The notes beneath the pieces are model-generated. The model was given only the letters and a program-made list of their open reading frames with translations. It had not been told where the DNA came from and searched no databases. A DNA stretch of 64,000 nt from Telmatactis stephensoni. Taxonomy: Eukaryota; Cnidaria; Anthozoa; Actiniaria; Isophelliidae. Of the stretch, positions 21,401-33,800 are shown in pieces. The translations under genes were made by a program, and so were the position numbers. The stretch's first letter is position 1. Each line of letters starts with the position of its first letter. The DNA lies in the NCBI GenBank assembly GCA_029948255.1, contig JALIZF010001920.1:1178001-1242000 (forward strand), in the 5' to 3' direction.

Positions 21401-23791
21401 AACTATAATTTTTATGGAAAAACTCAGATTTATCCCTCATCTCTTGCTATATATTTACTTTATAAAACCTGACTGCCTCGTTTGAGTAAAAGAGAATTCT
21501 AAAGCTTTCTTCTTCGAGACATTTGCTGCAAAAATTCTAAAATTCTCGAAAGGTTCGGAGGTTCTGTTATCTTCGCTGTGGCTCTTAGCCCCGTAGCGAA
21601 ATGTTGAAAATCGAAACGACTAGTTTAGACAGATTGGAAACTCAAGCTCTTTGAATTTGATCGTAGAAAAACACATCTCATAGACATTAAGATCGTATAG
21701 AACTCTAAATGGAACACTATAGGAAACTATGAAAACAATCCGTCTTTCTTCGCCTCCTTGATGGCTCACACTTCGATCAGACGACCGTTTTGACCTGACG
21801 AAAAATTACCGGCTTTCTTCACTAAAACTGCCAAATTCTTTCTATATATCTATTCTTTTTATATATCTTCTGCTAATTAGAAGACTATCACACTTTTGCT
21901 CTGATAAATTTCAACTCTTTCGACTTTAAAAGGGGAAAAACAAATATCGTTCGAAGTTGTGGAGTTTAATGGCATGGAGTGCTCGCGATATTCCTTCAAA
22001 GATCTGGATCAAACAACGAGAGAAATAGTTGGTATTTGGAAACTGTTGGGCTCTGATATATTTAATTCAGTTTGAAAATTCCATTTTTTATGCCAGCGCG
22101 GAGTGTTATATTTGCTATTTTGGGGTTACAAAGGCTTGCCAGCTGTCTGTGGGTTTCTAGCTATCTGAAATTGAATTATCGTACCGCAAAATGTGGTTAA
22201 TATTGTGCACATGGTATTTATTACGTTGGGGCACGGAAGTCGGCCGGTGTTTTGTCGGTATTCGGTAGTCACGCGAGTGAAGCCGCTAACGTTTGAGGGG
22301 TCGAATGGGCCGAGATAAAGTCGGAAGGATTTGCTTTACAAAAGAGATAAACGAGCCATTTAGACATGATTGTTGGTGGTTCTTTATTAAAAAGTAAAGT
22401 GAGAAAGGAAAGAAGATATTATTGAGGAAGGAAAGAAAGTAAACGAAAGAAACGAAATGACAGCAAACAACAATTATCAAAAGAAAGATGGAGGGAGAGA
22501 AAGGAAGGAAGGAATGAAAGAAAGAAAATAAAGAAAAGATGGAAAGAAAAGCAATGGGAGGAAGGAAGGAAGGGAAGATGGAAGGAAGGAAAGAAGTGAA
22601 GGAGGAAAGAAGGGATGGAGGGCTAAGGGAATGGACACATCTAAAATATATCGAAAAGAAGAACTTCTTATGTAGTATAAATAACATTTTTACATCTATT
22701 TTCAGCTTTCAAATCATATCATGGAAGAATGCAGCGAAGCAACTGAGTTATGTCCGTATAACAGCATCGGATGTTCTTTCCAGGTAGGAGTAGATTTAAG
22801 ATCAATATGCACGATTCCCCGTCCCCCTCCCCCCTGAACGCTCCTCTTGACCATCCCCTTCCTTTTTGGTGGCTTTAAGGAAGAAGTACGTAAACAATAT
22901 TTGTGTTTTTCATGTAGGGGTCTAAAGGAAATCTATCAAATCATCTGGACAATACCTTGGCTGATCATTTACATTTAGCATGTGAAGTTATTGACGATCA
23001 AAAGATAGAGTTGGAGCGACAAGCAGAGCGACTAAGACTTCAAGACCAAGCTATCGTCCAACTTAACGACACTGTAGTCAAGATCAAGGCACTGTTCGAC
23101 GAGCAAGTCAAACTGCGTGAAAAACAAGACAGCACCATCAACAACTTAACCGAACAGTTGAAAGAACATAAAAAGAACTACATCAAAATGGAAAAAGAGA
23201 TGAAAGGGAAACTGGAAGAATGGGAAAAAAGGAATAGGGATATTAATAATAATAGTAATGATAATATCGAGGAATTCATGCGTTATCCCGGTCTAAACGG
23301 TTACGGCGAACAGGTATGGAAAATCTCGAATTTTGGAAAACGAATTTCTAGGATCAGAACTGGTCGAAGCGACGGATCCAATCTGCGGTGAGCCGTTTTA
23401 TACCTCAGCTTTCGGCTACAAAGTTTCATGTTGGGCCTATTTAAATGGACGGGGAAAGGAAACGGGTCAGAGTATGTCCATCTACGCATGCGTCATGTAC
23501 GGAGAGTATGACGCAGTTTTACAGTGGCCAATCAAACCGCGCTACACGTTTATGCTTCTCGATCAGAACCCGGATGTAGAAAGGCGCAAGGACATTGTGC
23601 GCGTGCGCAAGGTGCACGATTTTAAACGTGATGACGTCAGACGGAAGGGTATCGATCGACCGAAGCGTGATGAACGGGCGATTATTGTTGGATTTGATGA
23701 TTTTGTTTCTTTAGAGAAAATTGAGAATGGAAACTATCTTATAGAGGATACTTTGTTTATAAGGATTCTAGTTGACATTCCTGAACACTGA
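15412..23791 (+). CDS. TRAF-family adaptor, zinc fingers + coiled coil + MATH domain, no RING seen; one-base frameshift in MATH
   Basis: Coding exons are 15412-15520, 18009-18307 (or to 18319, also in frame), 19701-19835, 21170-21247, 22706-22783 and 22918-23791; all join in phase. The ATG at 15412 is the first in frame, after a stop. About 135 N-terminal residues match no domain I know. TRAF-type zinc fingers follow (CQYCNRE...LHQEVCPKYPLPCPNSC...HIMEECSEATELCPYNSIGC), then a long coiled coil from about 22975 to 23240, then TRAF-C/MATH (VWKISNF, GEPFYTSAFGYKVSCW, MYGEYDAVLQWP, FMLLDQNP, FIRILVDIP). Such proteins trimerise and link TNF-, TLR- or IL-1-type receptors to NF-kB/JNK signalling in the cytosol. 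There is no Cys/His RING in the exons found, as in TRAF1. Between VWKISNF and GSELVEATD the reading frame shifts by one base, so this copy is either broken or misread. Family assignment is secure; the first two exons rest on splice phase. Confidence 0.85.
15848..16135 (+). mobile_element. tRNA-derived SINE
   Basis: The head has a degenerate A box (GGGTGGCGTAGCTG) and a good B box (GGTTCGATTCC), about 40 bp apart. A body shared with 35798-36115 follows (TGAGTTTGTTTG, CCACGAGGGTTTTTTCTCCGG, GTGGTAGTGAGTG). It lies in the first TRAF intron. Confidence 0.85.
16360..16577. mobile_element. Foldback element with a purine arm and a pyrimidine arm
   Basis: GGACCATAGTATCCTC-GGGGACCCAGGACGAAAGG is mirrored by CCTTTCGCCCTGGGTCCCTGAGGATGGGACCATAG. 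The core is about 110 bp of GGGGA runs followed by about 90 bp of CCCCT runs. It could fold as a hairpin, triplex or G-quadruplex. The overlapping open frames are compositional. Confidence 0.8.
17516..17782 (-). pseudogene. Fragment resembling a hotdog-fold (THEM4/PaaI-like) acyl-CoA thioesterase
   Basis: The minus-strand frame includes KEGMAKLSLTSHVKLSNYDR and LLILECEAQGRKIFVEGKIT, then a stop. The second part resembles the strand pair of 4HBT thioesterases in which VEGRK(I/F)FV is typical. No other conserved part of the fold (HGG or DxxG motifs) is seen, and no supporting splice sites are evident. It could be a relic, or one exon of an unseen gene in the TRAF intron, or chance. Confidence 0.3.
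18590..18900. repeat. Four tandem repeats of about 80-90 bp in a TRAF intron
   Basis: AGTGAACTCCCTCTAAGGTG starts units at about 18605, 18684, 18764 and 18841. Each contains GGGACCA(G/T)CTCT and ends in an inverted GTC(T/C)ACCTTA, so each unit is itself a small hairpin. Confidence 0.85.
19080..19410. repeat. Three tandem repeats of about 125-130 bp
   Basis: CGATCA(A/G)(A/T)(G/A)CTTCGATTGTCGATTTC-like starts lie at about 19084, 19209 and 19341, each followed by GTTGATGTACATTTCC or close variants. Intronic. Confidence 0.75.
19860..20740. repeat. Higher-order satellite array in the TRAF zinc-finger intron
   Basis: The basic text is GTCGTAGCATTCGTATAGA followed by TTCGTGTAGTA, repeated with variants. 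A marker CGTTGCAGGG recurs at about 20098, 20355 and 20611, giving a higher-order period near 256 bp. It starts 25 bp after the donor of exon 19701-19835. Confidence 0.9.
22390..22620. repeat. GGAA/GAAA microsatellite
   Basis: About 230 bp of purine-rich GGAA and GAAA repeats precede TRAF exon 22706-22783. The open frames on both strands are compositional. Confidence 0.9.
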
Positions 23792-24035
23792 GACTTGGGC
23801 TTCCTGTGGTCACTATTCCTCACTCATTATCTAACTAACACTTGGGGTTCCTGTGGTGAATTTAGACCAATGAACACCAATGCTTTCGTAATATTATGAA
23901 GAAACATTGGTACTTATTTTGCATTCCTTAATCGCAGCATTTGGGCTTCCTGTGTAATGCTGACACAGGAATACCGTCACAATCATTTGCATTCTCTCAT
24001 ATACATTTTCTGTTATTGAAAATGATTAAATTGAG

Positions 24036-24041
24036 AATAAA
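24036..24041 (+). terminator. Polyadenylation signal AATAAA of the TRAF gene
   Basis: AATAAA lies 245 bp after the TGA at 23789-23791. The intervening 3' UTR contains three variants of GGGCTTCCTGTG (about 23797, 23842 and 23944). Confidence 0.6.
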
Positions 24042-24417
24042 GCTTGTTCCAACAATATATGAGTAGTTTGTTAGAGATGGAAAGCTGTCCATGACAGTCT
24101 AATTCATTTCCAGGGGTATAATGATCTAACTGGGGAATAGAGCGCTTAACATACACTGACTGTAAAACTGGCATATGGTCATGATTGTCATGATCTCTGC
24201 AAGGAGATGGAGAGGACTTCTTTAAAGTAAGCATCTACGTCATGTTCCGATTCTCAAATAATATGATTTATCATATAACTATTTATAAAATACCTATATT
24301 TCTTAATTTCGAAAACTTGTTCTTTTCACTAGTGAAAAGATCGTTACCATGGTTAATTGAGCGCATTTACTCTAAAGATAGTTTGTTGTCTCTTGATTTG
24401 ATAATTATATGATATAG

Positions 24418-24560
24418 AGGATATTACATGGGTGCGCGGAGATACGAATTTTATCTTCGAGTGTTGATGAGATCTCTCACGAGTGAGCGCAGCGAACGAG
24501 TGAGAAATTATCAACACGAGATGATGAAATTCGTATCTCCAAGCGCACATGTAATATTCT
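24418..24560. mobile_element. Foldback MITE
   Basis: The arms AGAATATTACATG-like (ATATTACATGGGTGCGCGGAG and its partner near 24536-24557) flank AGATACGAATTT / AAATTCGTATCT. The centre is GAGTGAGCGCAGCGAACGAG. Confidence 0.8.
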
Positions 24561-24701
24561 GTTTAATATATAATCAATGATGAACTAGAATTTGCCGTCC
24601 GAAAAACGTAGCTTGGCAGTTGTTGTTGGTCGACCATTGACAAGGTGTTGGTGTTATGCTTTGGTGATATTAAACAAAGCATTGTCATATTTCAGGATGT
24701 T

Positions 24702-24948
24702 CAATAGTCCAGTTTCCAATTACTAGAGACCGCTGAGCTTCCTGACAAAAGGCGCATTTATGCAATCTTAGCCTCCTTTTCAAGAAAACCCTTGGGAATA
24801 AACTCGATTGTTGCGTTGTTCTTTATCGACAATTTTTCTCTCACTGGTATTTTTGAATAATTTACGTTGACTCGAGGCTAACGCTGTAGAAATGCGCCTT
24901 TTGTCAGGAAACTCAGCGGTCTCTAGTAATTAGAAACTGGACTATTGC
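24702..24948. mobile_element. TIR element of 247 bp
   Basis: CAATAGTCCAGTTTCCAATT at the left and AATTAGAAACTGGACTATTG at the right continue inward as ACTAGAGACCGCTGAG and CTCAGCGGTCTCTAGT. The TIRs exceed 55 bp with few mismatches. No coding capacity. Confidence 0.85.
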
Positions 24949-25115
24949 ATCCAGCATGTTGGAGCAACAGTGTCAGGAGCATCGTCAGGAGTTGGTGGTC
25001 AACAGTTTGGAGCGTTTTAAAGGGCTATTAGCATGTGCAAGGGTATGGTAAAAGGACTCATGGACTTTGCAAATTTTTCCCCCTGATCCCAACCAGATAC
25101 TGATTCCACATCCTC

Positions 25116-25352
25116 TGGGGCCCATGGCATCTTTGACTGTTAACCTTGTCCCCTTCCCTACCCCTGGTGGATCCCGAGTGCTGATCGATCCTAAAATGTC
25201 AGTGCTTCTCCGTCCTATATACTCCCATATATACTCCTCTGGGGCCCATGGCATCTTTGACTGTTAACCTTGTCCCCTTCCCTACCCCTGGTGGATCCCG
25301 AGTGCTGATCGATCCTAAAATGTCTGTGCTTCTCCGTCCTATATACTCCCAT
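25116..25352. repeat. Recent tandem duplication of about 120 bp
   Basis: CTGGGGCCCATGGCATCTTT through CCGTCCTATATACTCCCAT occurs twice, at about 25116 and 25239, with almost no differences. Confidence 0.9.
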
Positions 25353-26772
25353 TAACCTTGAATCAAGAAATGTGATAAAATACTCAATACAAATAATAGA
25401 ATACCGTTGATGTAATTTAATTACAACTGTTTTAAGAACATTTATATTGAATATATTTTTAAATTTATGTTCTTATCTAAAAAGGGATTTGGGGAATTGA
25501 CTGGATTTCTAATAAAAATTGTTAAAACCAATTGATAAAAATCTCTATTCTGTACCTTCTATTTAAATAACGCCTTTTAAGTTTATAAAAAACTAAAAAT
25601 AATCAATAAAATCTGTTTTGTATTTTTAAGCGATAAAAACCCTGTACGTTTCTCCGTCACGGTTTACGTTTTCCCGTAACAAAACCCGTATCGTCGGAAA
25701 ATAAATCCGTAAGTTCGTACAGTCGTATGAAAGCGTGCGCAATACAGACTGAAAGAAAATTCGTAAAACGAGAGTTTACCTGAAGTAAAAGTCAAACTAT
25801 GTTAACATCAGGAATGACGTCACTACAATGAGAAACCGGAAATGACGTAAATAAAAACCCGGAAATGGCGTCGGGGAGAACAAGGAAAAAAACCCGTAGA
25901 AGATAAATGACGTCGAATTGGAATAAAATTTCCATTAAAAATGTACTTTCTTGACTATGAATGATAGTGTTTTGCTATTAAAATATTTTATCTTTTATGG
26001 CTTTTAACTTTGGGTATCAAGGGGTGTATGAGACAGTAGTATAGTCCCCTTGGCTTAATTCCCAATTCAGGAAGAGGTGGGGGAGTTGTTTGAGTACGAA
26101 GAGAAAATCATTTGTCTTTCTACGTTCTCTATACACTGAAGGTTTGCGTAATGAGCGAATTTCAATGTAAAACATTATCGTGACCGAGCGAAAATGCGTG
26201 ACGAGAGAATGTGACGGTAAAGTCAACCCGTCTTTAGGTTTAGCGCACGGACAAAATCGTGACAAAATCTTGCGTGACTGGCCATAAACGTCACGCCATC
26301 CTTGCTTGCCTGGCCACTTCGTGTTTATTACAGCTGCGACTTCTTCTAGCAAGCCCGACCATTAAATTTGCTAGATTATTCTTCAATTGGCCTCGCTTGT
26401 ATACTTTCTATTGATTCTTTTGTACTTCTTTAGATCATGTACATAATTTAGAAAAATAGAGTGGGTGTGGCATTCACGTGGTAGGATCACACGTGGTATT
26501 CTTGGATGGTGCTGTCTCGTAATTTTGACCGTGATGGAAGGCGTTTATTGGATTGTAACTTTGCTCGGTTCTTGGTGAGATGATTTAGGACTACAGGAGC
26601 AGCTAAAAACACAAAATAGAATTGCAGTGGATTAGAAAATGTTTACCTAGGACATAATCGTTATACTACATTTATTCAGTTTTGAGAAAATAGATACTTT
26701 CTTTATAAAAATCGTAAAGCGTACGCGCTATTGAAGTCTAAAGACATACGGGTCCGAAACGAATTTTGGTAT
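25353..26772. other. AT-rich stretch without a supported gene
   Basis: I see no exon between the tandem duplication and the foldback element at 26773. The 111-codon minus-strand frame at 26017-26352 has no flanking splice logic and does not resemble a known domain. Confidence 0.4.
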
Positions 26773-26875
26773 CTTAAGGAGCTGTTTATATGGATGCGAG
26801 CCACAATTGCAGCCCGGTAAGCGGGCTGACTTCTTTTGTTCTCTGGCCCCCAGGGAAAAGAAAACAAAAGAAGTT

Positions 26876-26913
<38 letters not shown>

Positions 26914-26921
26914 CCCCTAAG
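26773..26921. mobile_element. Foldback MITE, related to the nested copies at 59938-60212
   Basis: CTTAAGGAGCTGTTTATATGG and CCATATAAACAGCCCCTAAG are the ends. The inside has CCCGGTAAGCGGGCTGA and its mirror around GGCCCCCAGGGAAAAG. It lies 30 bp beyond the donor of myosin exon 26951-27111. Confidence 0.85.
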
Positions 26922-26950
26922 AAGGCTACCTACAAGGAAGGCCAACTTAC

Positions 26951-27898
26951 CGGGTAAGTCAAACGTAACGGCGTAGTCATCATTTTCTAAGACGTCTAAA
27001 TCGAGTTCGTCATCGGTGATATTTTCATCACTCGCGACGTCCTCGCTACTGTCTCCTTCCTTTTGTCGACCACGAGGTTTCAACATTGTTAGATTCGCTG
27101 TTAGGACGTCCCTAAGGAAAGAGAGAGGTAGAAATATTGAAAGATCATCACGGAAATGTAAGCAATTTAGGCAATTGCTTTTTTTTTAGAAAAGCCCGGA
27201 AAGAAAAAAACAAAAATTCGAGAGAGGCGCGTATTATTATCAATAAATCAGATTATTAATCAGAAATCACATCTTTTTGTACCCTTTCATGCCTTATGGC
27301 GCTGTTTCCATCTACAACTAGTCTTGCAATGGCATTGCGAAGCACGTTGCACGAACCAATGTAGAGGTATTACATGTCAAAACACCGAAAAAAGTAGCTG
27401 TAACGGCTACAGTAACCTATCTCACAATGAATTGCGTGATACGGGGCAATTCATGCAATGTGTTTTGTAACGCCATTGGGAGACCAGTGGCAGAAATAAT
27501 TGCACTGTGTAACTGCGCCATTCGATAAAATAAAGCGTTGTTTTAGTGTGAATGGGAGACTAAATCTCATCGAATGGTACGAAGTGGGTTTAATTACTTT
27601 ACTTTACGCAACATTGCAGGGGTGGACACTTGGTACAACACTATGTTGGGCGTAATGATGCACAAGACAGTTGCATCTTGTGTCCATGCAGGCTTACATT
27701 TGCATCATAATTATCCTCCCCCTCTTCATCACCATCATCACCACCACCACCATCATCATCATCATCATATTCAACAAAAACTAACACCAATATTACCCAC
27801 CTCTGTTGCTGTAATGCTTCAAGTTGTTGTGTTAATAAGGTTTTGACCTCGTCACCATCACCATCTGATGCCAAATCTTGTTCGACTAACTCTCGTTC
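26951..27898 (-). CDS. MYO9: MYO9 acidic post-GAP tail exons
   Basis: Exons 27801-27898 and 26951-27111 follow the GAP in phase. They encode [20 protein letters not shown], a Gln-rich helix [12 protein letters not shown], and the acidic stretch [20 protein letters not shown]. The last donor is a good GTAAGT. Mammalian class IX proteins have a similar acidic or coiled region after the GAP. Confidence 0.85.
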
Positions 27899-30800
27899 CT
27901 GAAAGATAATTTTACTTCATAAGGGACTAAAGTAGACCAGAAGACAGACAAACATTAATTATGGTGTAGACCATCAGACTCTGCTGTCTCCCTTTTCCAT
28001 TCAACACAAGCGACAGAAGCATAAGCATGAACAACCTAGACAGACACTATGCTACTTGGTTAGAGAATTCCTAGTTAAACTCATAGGCGCACTTCTATCA
28101 TTTGGACAACTCATTAAATAATAACTGATAATTATTAGGGGGAACTGTCGACATTGCAGCCTAAGGGCTGAATTATGAGGAAGCGCCTCAACGTACGCGT
28201 AGGTCGGATCAAAGGGCTGTAAAAATGGCGTATTATGCTGCTACCATACATTTAAAATTCATACAAAGCGAATATATTCTATTTCTTTTATGAATATTTC
28301 ATAAAAGAAATAGAAAACTCGGCAGCAGTGCTATGTTGAGTTATGGAAGCACTTGGGAATTGTAAGATGACTTCTCTCGTCTTCTTACAATTCCCGCGTG
28401 CTTCCATAACTCAACATATATGGCACTGCTGCCGAGTTTTCTATTTCTACAACCCATGTCTGACCATGAAACACAGCTCAACATTGAAAAGTATTCCATC
28501 TAGATGTTTCAATATAATGCAGCGATTGTGTGAGAGCACAGGTATCCCAGTTACCTCATCGTGTAGATTCAGCAGTGATAGACGTTTATTTGTCGTGTCA
28601 GCGGCTTTGTCGAGTACCCGGATATCACTGAGGGTTGAGCGGATTTTTTTCACCTGGTTTGCGATTAATGTTTCGAGAAAACTAAAGTAAAAAGATAAAA
28701 AATAATCAAAATTATCATCACATTTATCATCACTATCAACAATATCACTGCTATCATCTCTATCATCATCATCGTCATTATCATCATGAATTATCATCAC
28801 CATCATAATTATTATTTTACAACACTTGATACTAATCTCGCAATCTGATTGGTTGATTAGAGTGTGTCAATAAGAGGACAGACACACTGCTGACGCGTTT
28901 CGGCGCGCGCGCTCGTTCTGTTGCCCCGTTTGAAAAAGATTTTTTTAACTTTTATCTCAAATAATTGTTGTAAAAAACGAATTGAAGATGGTTTTGAGTT
29001 GTCTGTCCTCTTATTGACACACTCTTGACGTCATAAAATGTTCAAAACTTTGCAGTGAAACCACTCGCTGCGCTCGTGATTCCACTTGAGTTTTGAACAT
29101 TTTATGACGTCAAGAGTGTGTCAATAAGAGGGCAAACAACTCAAAACCATCTTCAATTTGTTAATTATCATCATCAACAACAACATGATCATTATCAGCT
29201 GATTCTTATAATTATCATCATCATCATTATCCCCAATCGTTTTACTTACTGTGTTTGTTTAGGGACGTGTTGTAAGCTTTCCATGGGACCCACGTTTGGT
29301 GGGGTTCTCATGACACAGGGAGCCCAGATAATAGAAAGTGCATTTGGATGCATAAGGTTGCTTTGCTCGTTCTCAGCGACCCTGAAGATAAATGTGCTTT
29401 GATGAGGACTGGTAATGTGTTTATTTAGCTTTCCATTTACTTATTTGTTTAGTTGTCTTGTTGGTAAGAGGCCGTCGGTCGGTCCGTCTGTCCGTCGGTC
29501 GGTCGGTTGGTCGGTCGGTCGGTTAATCGGTCGGTCGGTCAGTTAGTTGAGGCAGTCAGCCAGCCTACCTAACTTTTCTACTCTACTACATACCTTGCTA
29601 AATGAAAGATAAGTCGTTCGAAGATCTCAGCATTCACTCTTGGTAGCTTTTGTACTATCGAGTAGAGAGTCTCGAGCTTTACTCGCTCATCACTCAAGTC
29701 TGGGAAAAAATACAAAAAATAAAACTGTAAAACTACAAAAATATTAACAATATTCGACGGAAATACAATGTTCGAAACACTCTGGAAGATGTAGAGCACT
29801 CGAAAAGCAAGAGAAACACTCGGCTACGCCTCGTGTTCCTAAGTTTCCTTTTCTCTTGCTCTACATCTTCCATCGTGTTTATATCACAGTACAGAGACAT
29901 GCGCGCGCGTTTTATATTCCTTAAACACTGAATACAGGACTGGTATATAGAGTAAAAATTAGGATCCGATCGATGGTAGAGAGGTGGTCGTTAATGAGCT
30001 TTTATCAGGTATTTTTGAATTCGTAAAACTGAAAAAGAATAACCATAGCTGGAAAGAGCATGTTAAAATTAGCAAGACAGTGAAGTTTAAAGGAATCAAA
30101 TCCAAAACTCGCGAGAAAATGAATTTTTGAAAAGTGTGAATTTGTAAGAAAACCTTTGCTGGTAGAGCGATAACACTAAAACCGTGAAACAAGTACTAAC
30201 TAAAAAGTACAAATAGTACTAATGAAACAATAGAAAACAAAGGGTTTTGCTACTATTTGTCTCTATTTAGTTACTAAGTTATTTCACGGTTTTAGTGTTA
30301 TCGCTCTAGGCATCTCTTGCCTACCAGCGAATGTTTCCATACAAAATTTCGATTTCGGAAAATTCATATCTTCGTGAGTTTGAAAGTTACTTCATTCAAA
30401 CTTCACAGTTTTACTAATTTTGACGTGCTCTTTCCAGCTATGGTAATTATATTTCTGTAGTGTGACTTTTGGAATTACATGATAAAAGCTCATTAAGGCT
30501 CGACTTTAAAATATATATTCTCGTTACCTGCACTTCGTATAACTTCATTATAAATTTCGTTTGTAAACAATGGACTGGCCAGCTGTCTAAAGAAGAGCTT
30601 AAGCACCGCAGCCACCACGTGTACCGAGTAAGCTGTTAGGTCCACGCCCTCGATACCTAGAAACAATACAGAACAATTGAAAGTGGGAAAAAGGAAAGTT
30701 AAGTGAAAAAGAAAAATGGGAACTAGAAGTTCTAGGATGCTTGAACTGATTTGAAAAGAAATGCAAAAACAAAAATGGAATGTACAACATGAAAAAAATT

Positions 30801-33800
30801 CCGTGTTTTGCTTCTGTGGCTTGAGGTTCGCAGGCAAAGTTTTGTTTGTTTGACTGCCGAATGTTTTTATTGAAGCCCACATTGAGGAGGACTGGGGAGG
30901 ACTGGGGAGGACTGGGGAGGTGCGCATGCGTGGTCGCAGTGTCCGATAATGATGACCCATTCATACAATTTCTTAAACAAGGTTGTCGAACGAGAGTCTT
31001 CAAGTCTGTGGACTGACCGACAGAGAGTAAATAAATAAATAAATTTGAGATAGCTCATCACCCTTCCTCGCAGCCAAGTGCTGAATTACGAAGGGCGCAG
31101 CTCAACGTGATCGAGTCGAAGCTTTACAAGGGCGCTTTCATTGCGAGGACAATTGAACAATCACACATTTACATACAAATTTACATACACATACACGTAG
31201 CAGCCACCATACAATTCATGTCTGATCACGGAGCACAGCTTAGATCGAAAGTTCGTTTTTACTGAGGGAGGAAAAACCGGAGAACCCGGAGAAAAAACCC
31301 TCGAAGCAAGGGAGAGAACGAACAACAAATTCAAGCCACATGTGATGCCCCGTCCGGGGATTGAACGAGGGACCACAGCGGTGACAGACCGGCGCTCTCA
31401 CCGCTCGGCCACCCTTGCTTGTATGGGTTGATGTAATAATTTAGTTGTACTGTTTGGTCTTAAACAATTGCTAATGAAAGGCTGTGGGAAATAAGGTCTA
31501 TACAAGCTAGATGTCGTTTATCGTGTTGATATTTGTTTATATAATAATTGGTACATTACGCGTGCTCTGATTGGTCGAGAACCATGTATGATTACAGTAC
31601 ACACGCTAGATGACGTCATTGAGTCTTACGCAAACTCTGATTGGTTGAAACATTTCGATGAATATTATATAAAACAAATAGATTCCATTTTTCCATGCGT
31701 CTGTACTCTAATAGATTCACAGACGACGTCAAAATGTGATGAGAACAACAGTCACGACACATGACTTCATCTCGTGGCGTACTTTTTTCTTCTCACCACA
31801 TTATGACGTCATCTGTGCGTCTATTAGAGTACAGACGCACGGAAAATGCAATCTGTTTGTTAAGTAGTTTACAAGTTTTAGTAACTTCTACCCATACTCC
31901 TTTCCGGTCTAGTCGCTAGGGCTTGAGGTCTCTCGTCTGACAACTTTTTTTGAAACGTGTTTCGCACACGCCTTACTTACCATTACTTATTATATCACAC
32001 GCCTTACTTACCATTACTTATTATAGCGTTTTTCAAAGCCCTGACAGTAGCTGCATTAGGTGACTTTCTATAAATCCCTTCTGCATACAACCCTAAAAAT
32101 ACAGGAAATTCATACATTACAGCCGAAATCGTTGCATTGCGACCAGCAAATTACTTTTTTGGGGGGGTTTTTCTGATCCGTCAATCAGTTTGGGGGCGGA
32201 GCTTATTTCAAATCAACTAATCACTGAACGAGTTCATGTAAGCTCCGCCCCCCAAGAATGATGGACGGATCAGAAAAGACAAAAACTTTATCGACGCTGA
32301 AGGTCGCGATGGATCACATCTAAAGAAAACCATTCAGTTTAATCTAGATTTAGGACTAATGACCTTTCAAACAGCGGAGCCTAGAACGTGGCATCCCGTT
32401 TTCACGCAGTGAACGAATGTACCATCTTATGTCACGTTCTCGCGCTGTGGCGTGTTTGCTAAATCTGCCTTTTTTAGTTTTTAATCTTAGTTTGGTTTAG
32501 TTTTTGTTTGTTTGTTTGTTTTTGAAGTAAAAAAAAAAGGAAAACAAAGAAAAGAAAACCGCATGGAAATGGCGTCTCAGGCAATTTGTAAATTAGGGTT
32601 CGTACGTCCAGGAAATTCAATAAATCCAGGAGTTTCAAGGAGGACTTTCAGATTATTTCCAGGAGTTTTCTAGGAGTTTTTCACTAGTTCACTCAATACA
32701 TACTGGCTGAATTAATGAATGTAAATAGAGCGTTTACGTGAACATATATACACAGTAAACGTACACTCATTCGTTTTTGTTTTCCAGGAATTCTCCAGGA
32801 ATCTATTAAAAAATCCAGGACTTTCAAGGACTTTCCAGGAAGAAAATAAAAATCCAGGATTTTCCAGGATTTCCGGGAGGCGAACGAACCCTGGTAAATG
32901 TGCACCAATTCGCCCTAGTCCGGTAAAGACCCGAATAATACGATTTTGTCTAAAATATGAATTGGGGGCACTATATGGAAAGCATACTGAACTAAAAACT
33001 GACTTTCTTTATTACTGGCCTAAAAACGACTATAAGAGAATGAGCCAATGAACTCTAATTCTACTGGGGCCGGTTGTACGAAGGGTAAATAGCGCTATCC
33101 AGCGCTACATCTTCTACCACATCGTGCAGATTTCGTATGAGTGTGAAAAGGCCGCGGCATGGTCGCGGCGCAGATACCGCAGAATTTTCGAATGTTTTGA
33201 TAGGAAACACGGCACTGACACGGTCACGGCACGGCGCGGTCCTTTTCACACTCATACGAAATCTGCACTAATTCAACACATGGGTTTACTAATCCATTTA
33301 AAAAATTCTTTATTTTAATGAGGGTATAGACATTATTACTGGTGACCCGGTAGTTTACATAATGGCCCTCAATTAAGAACCCCAACTGGCAAGGAGGCGA
33401 ACCAGTTGGCTATATTACAAGCATGGCCGAGAAACTGAATTTGAACTAATCGAAATCGGAACAAATTCAGTCTCAGCTAGTGGCCAGAGCGGGAATCGAA
33501 CCTGGGACCGCCAGATTGGGAGACCAACGCTCTGACCACTCGGCCATGCTGCCTCCATTTATCCCATACAATACAAAGCAGGTACACCAACATTATAAAA
33601 TAGAAGATTACAGGATATTTTAATTTTAATGTATAAAGTCAAAAATAACCTGTCCTTATAATATAGTAAATATTTTCAAATTCAAAAATTCTAGTATAGT
33701 TTACGTAGTATTGATTACGAAAGACCAAGGGTTAACATGACCACTCATGGGAAGCATTCACGAAGGTATTTTGAGCCCTTTTTGTGGAACTCTTTGTTAC

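Noticed and set aside
23291..23350. A tiny intron (GTATGG to TTCTAG) to explain the TRAF frameshift
   Set aside because: It would be under 50 bp, would delete the conserved first MATH strand, and the phases do not match.
26017..26352. 111-codon minus-strand frame beginning MLEEVAAVINTKWPG
   Set aside because: No phase-matched splice sites toward MYO9 and no domain; it reads like a translated dispersed repeat.
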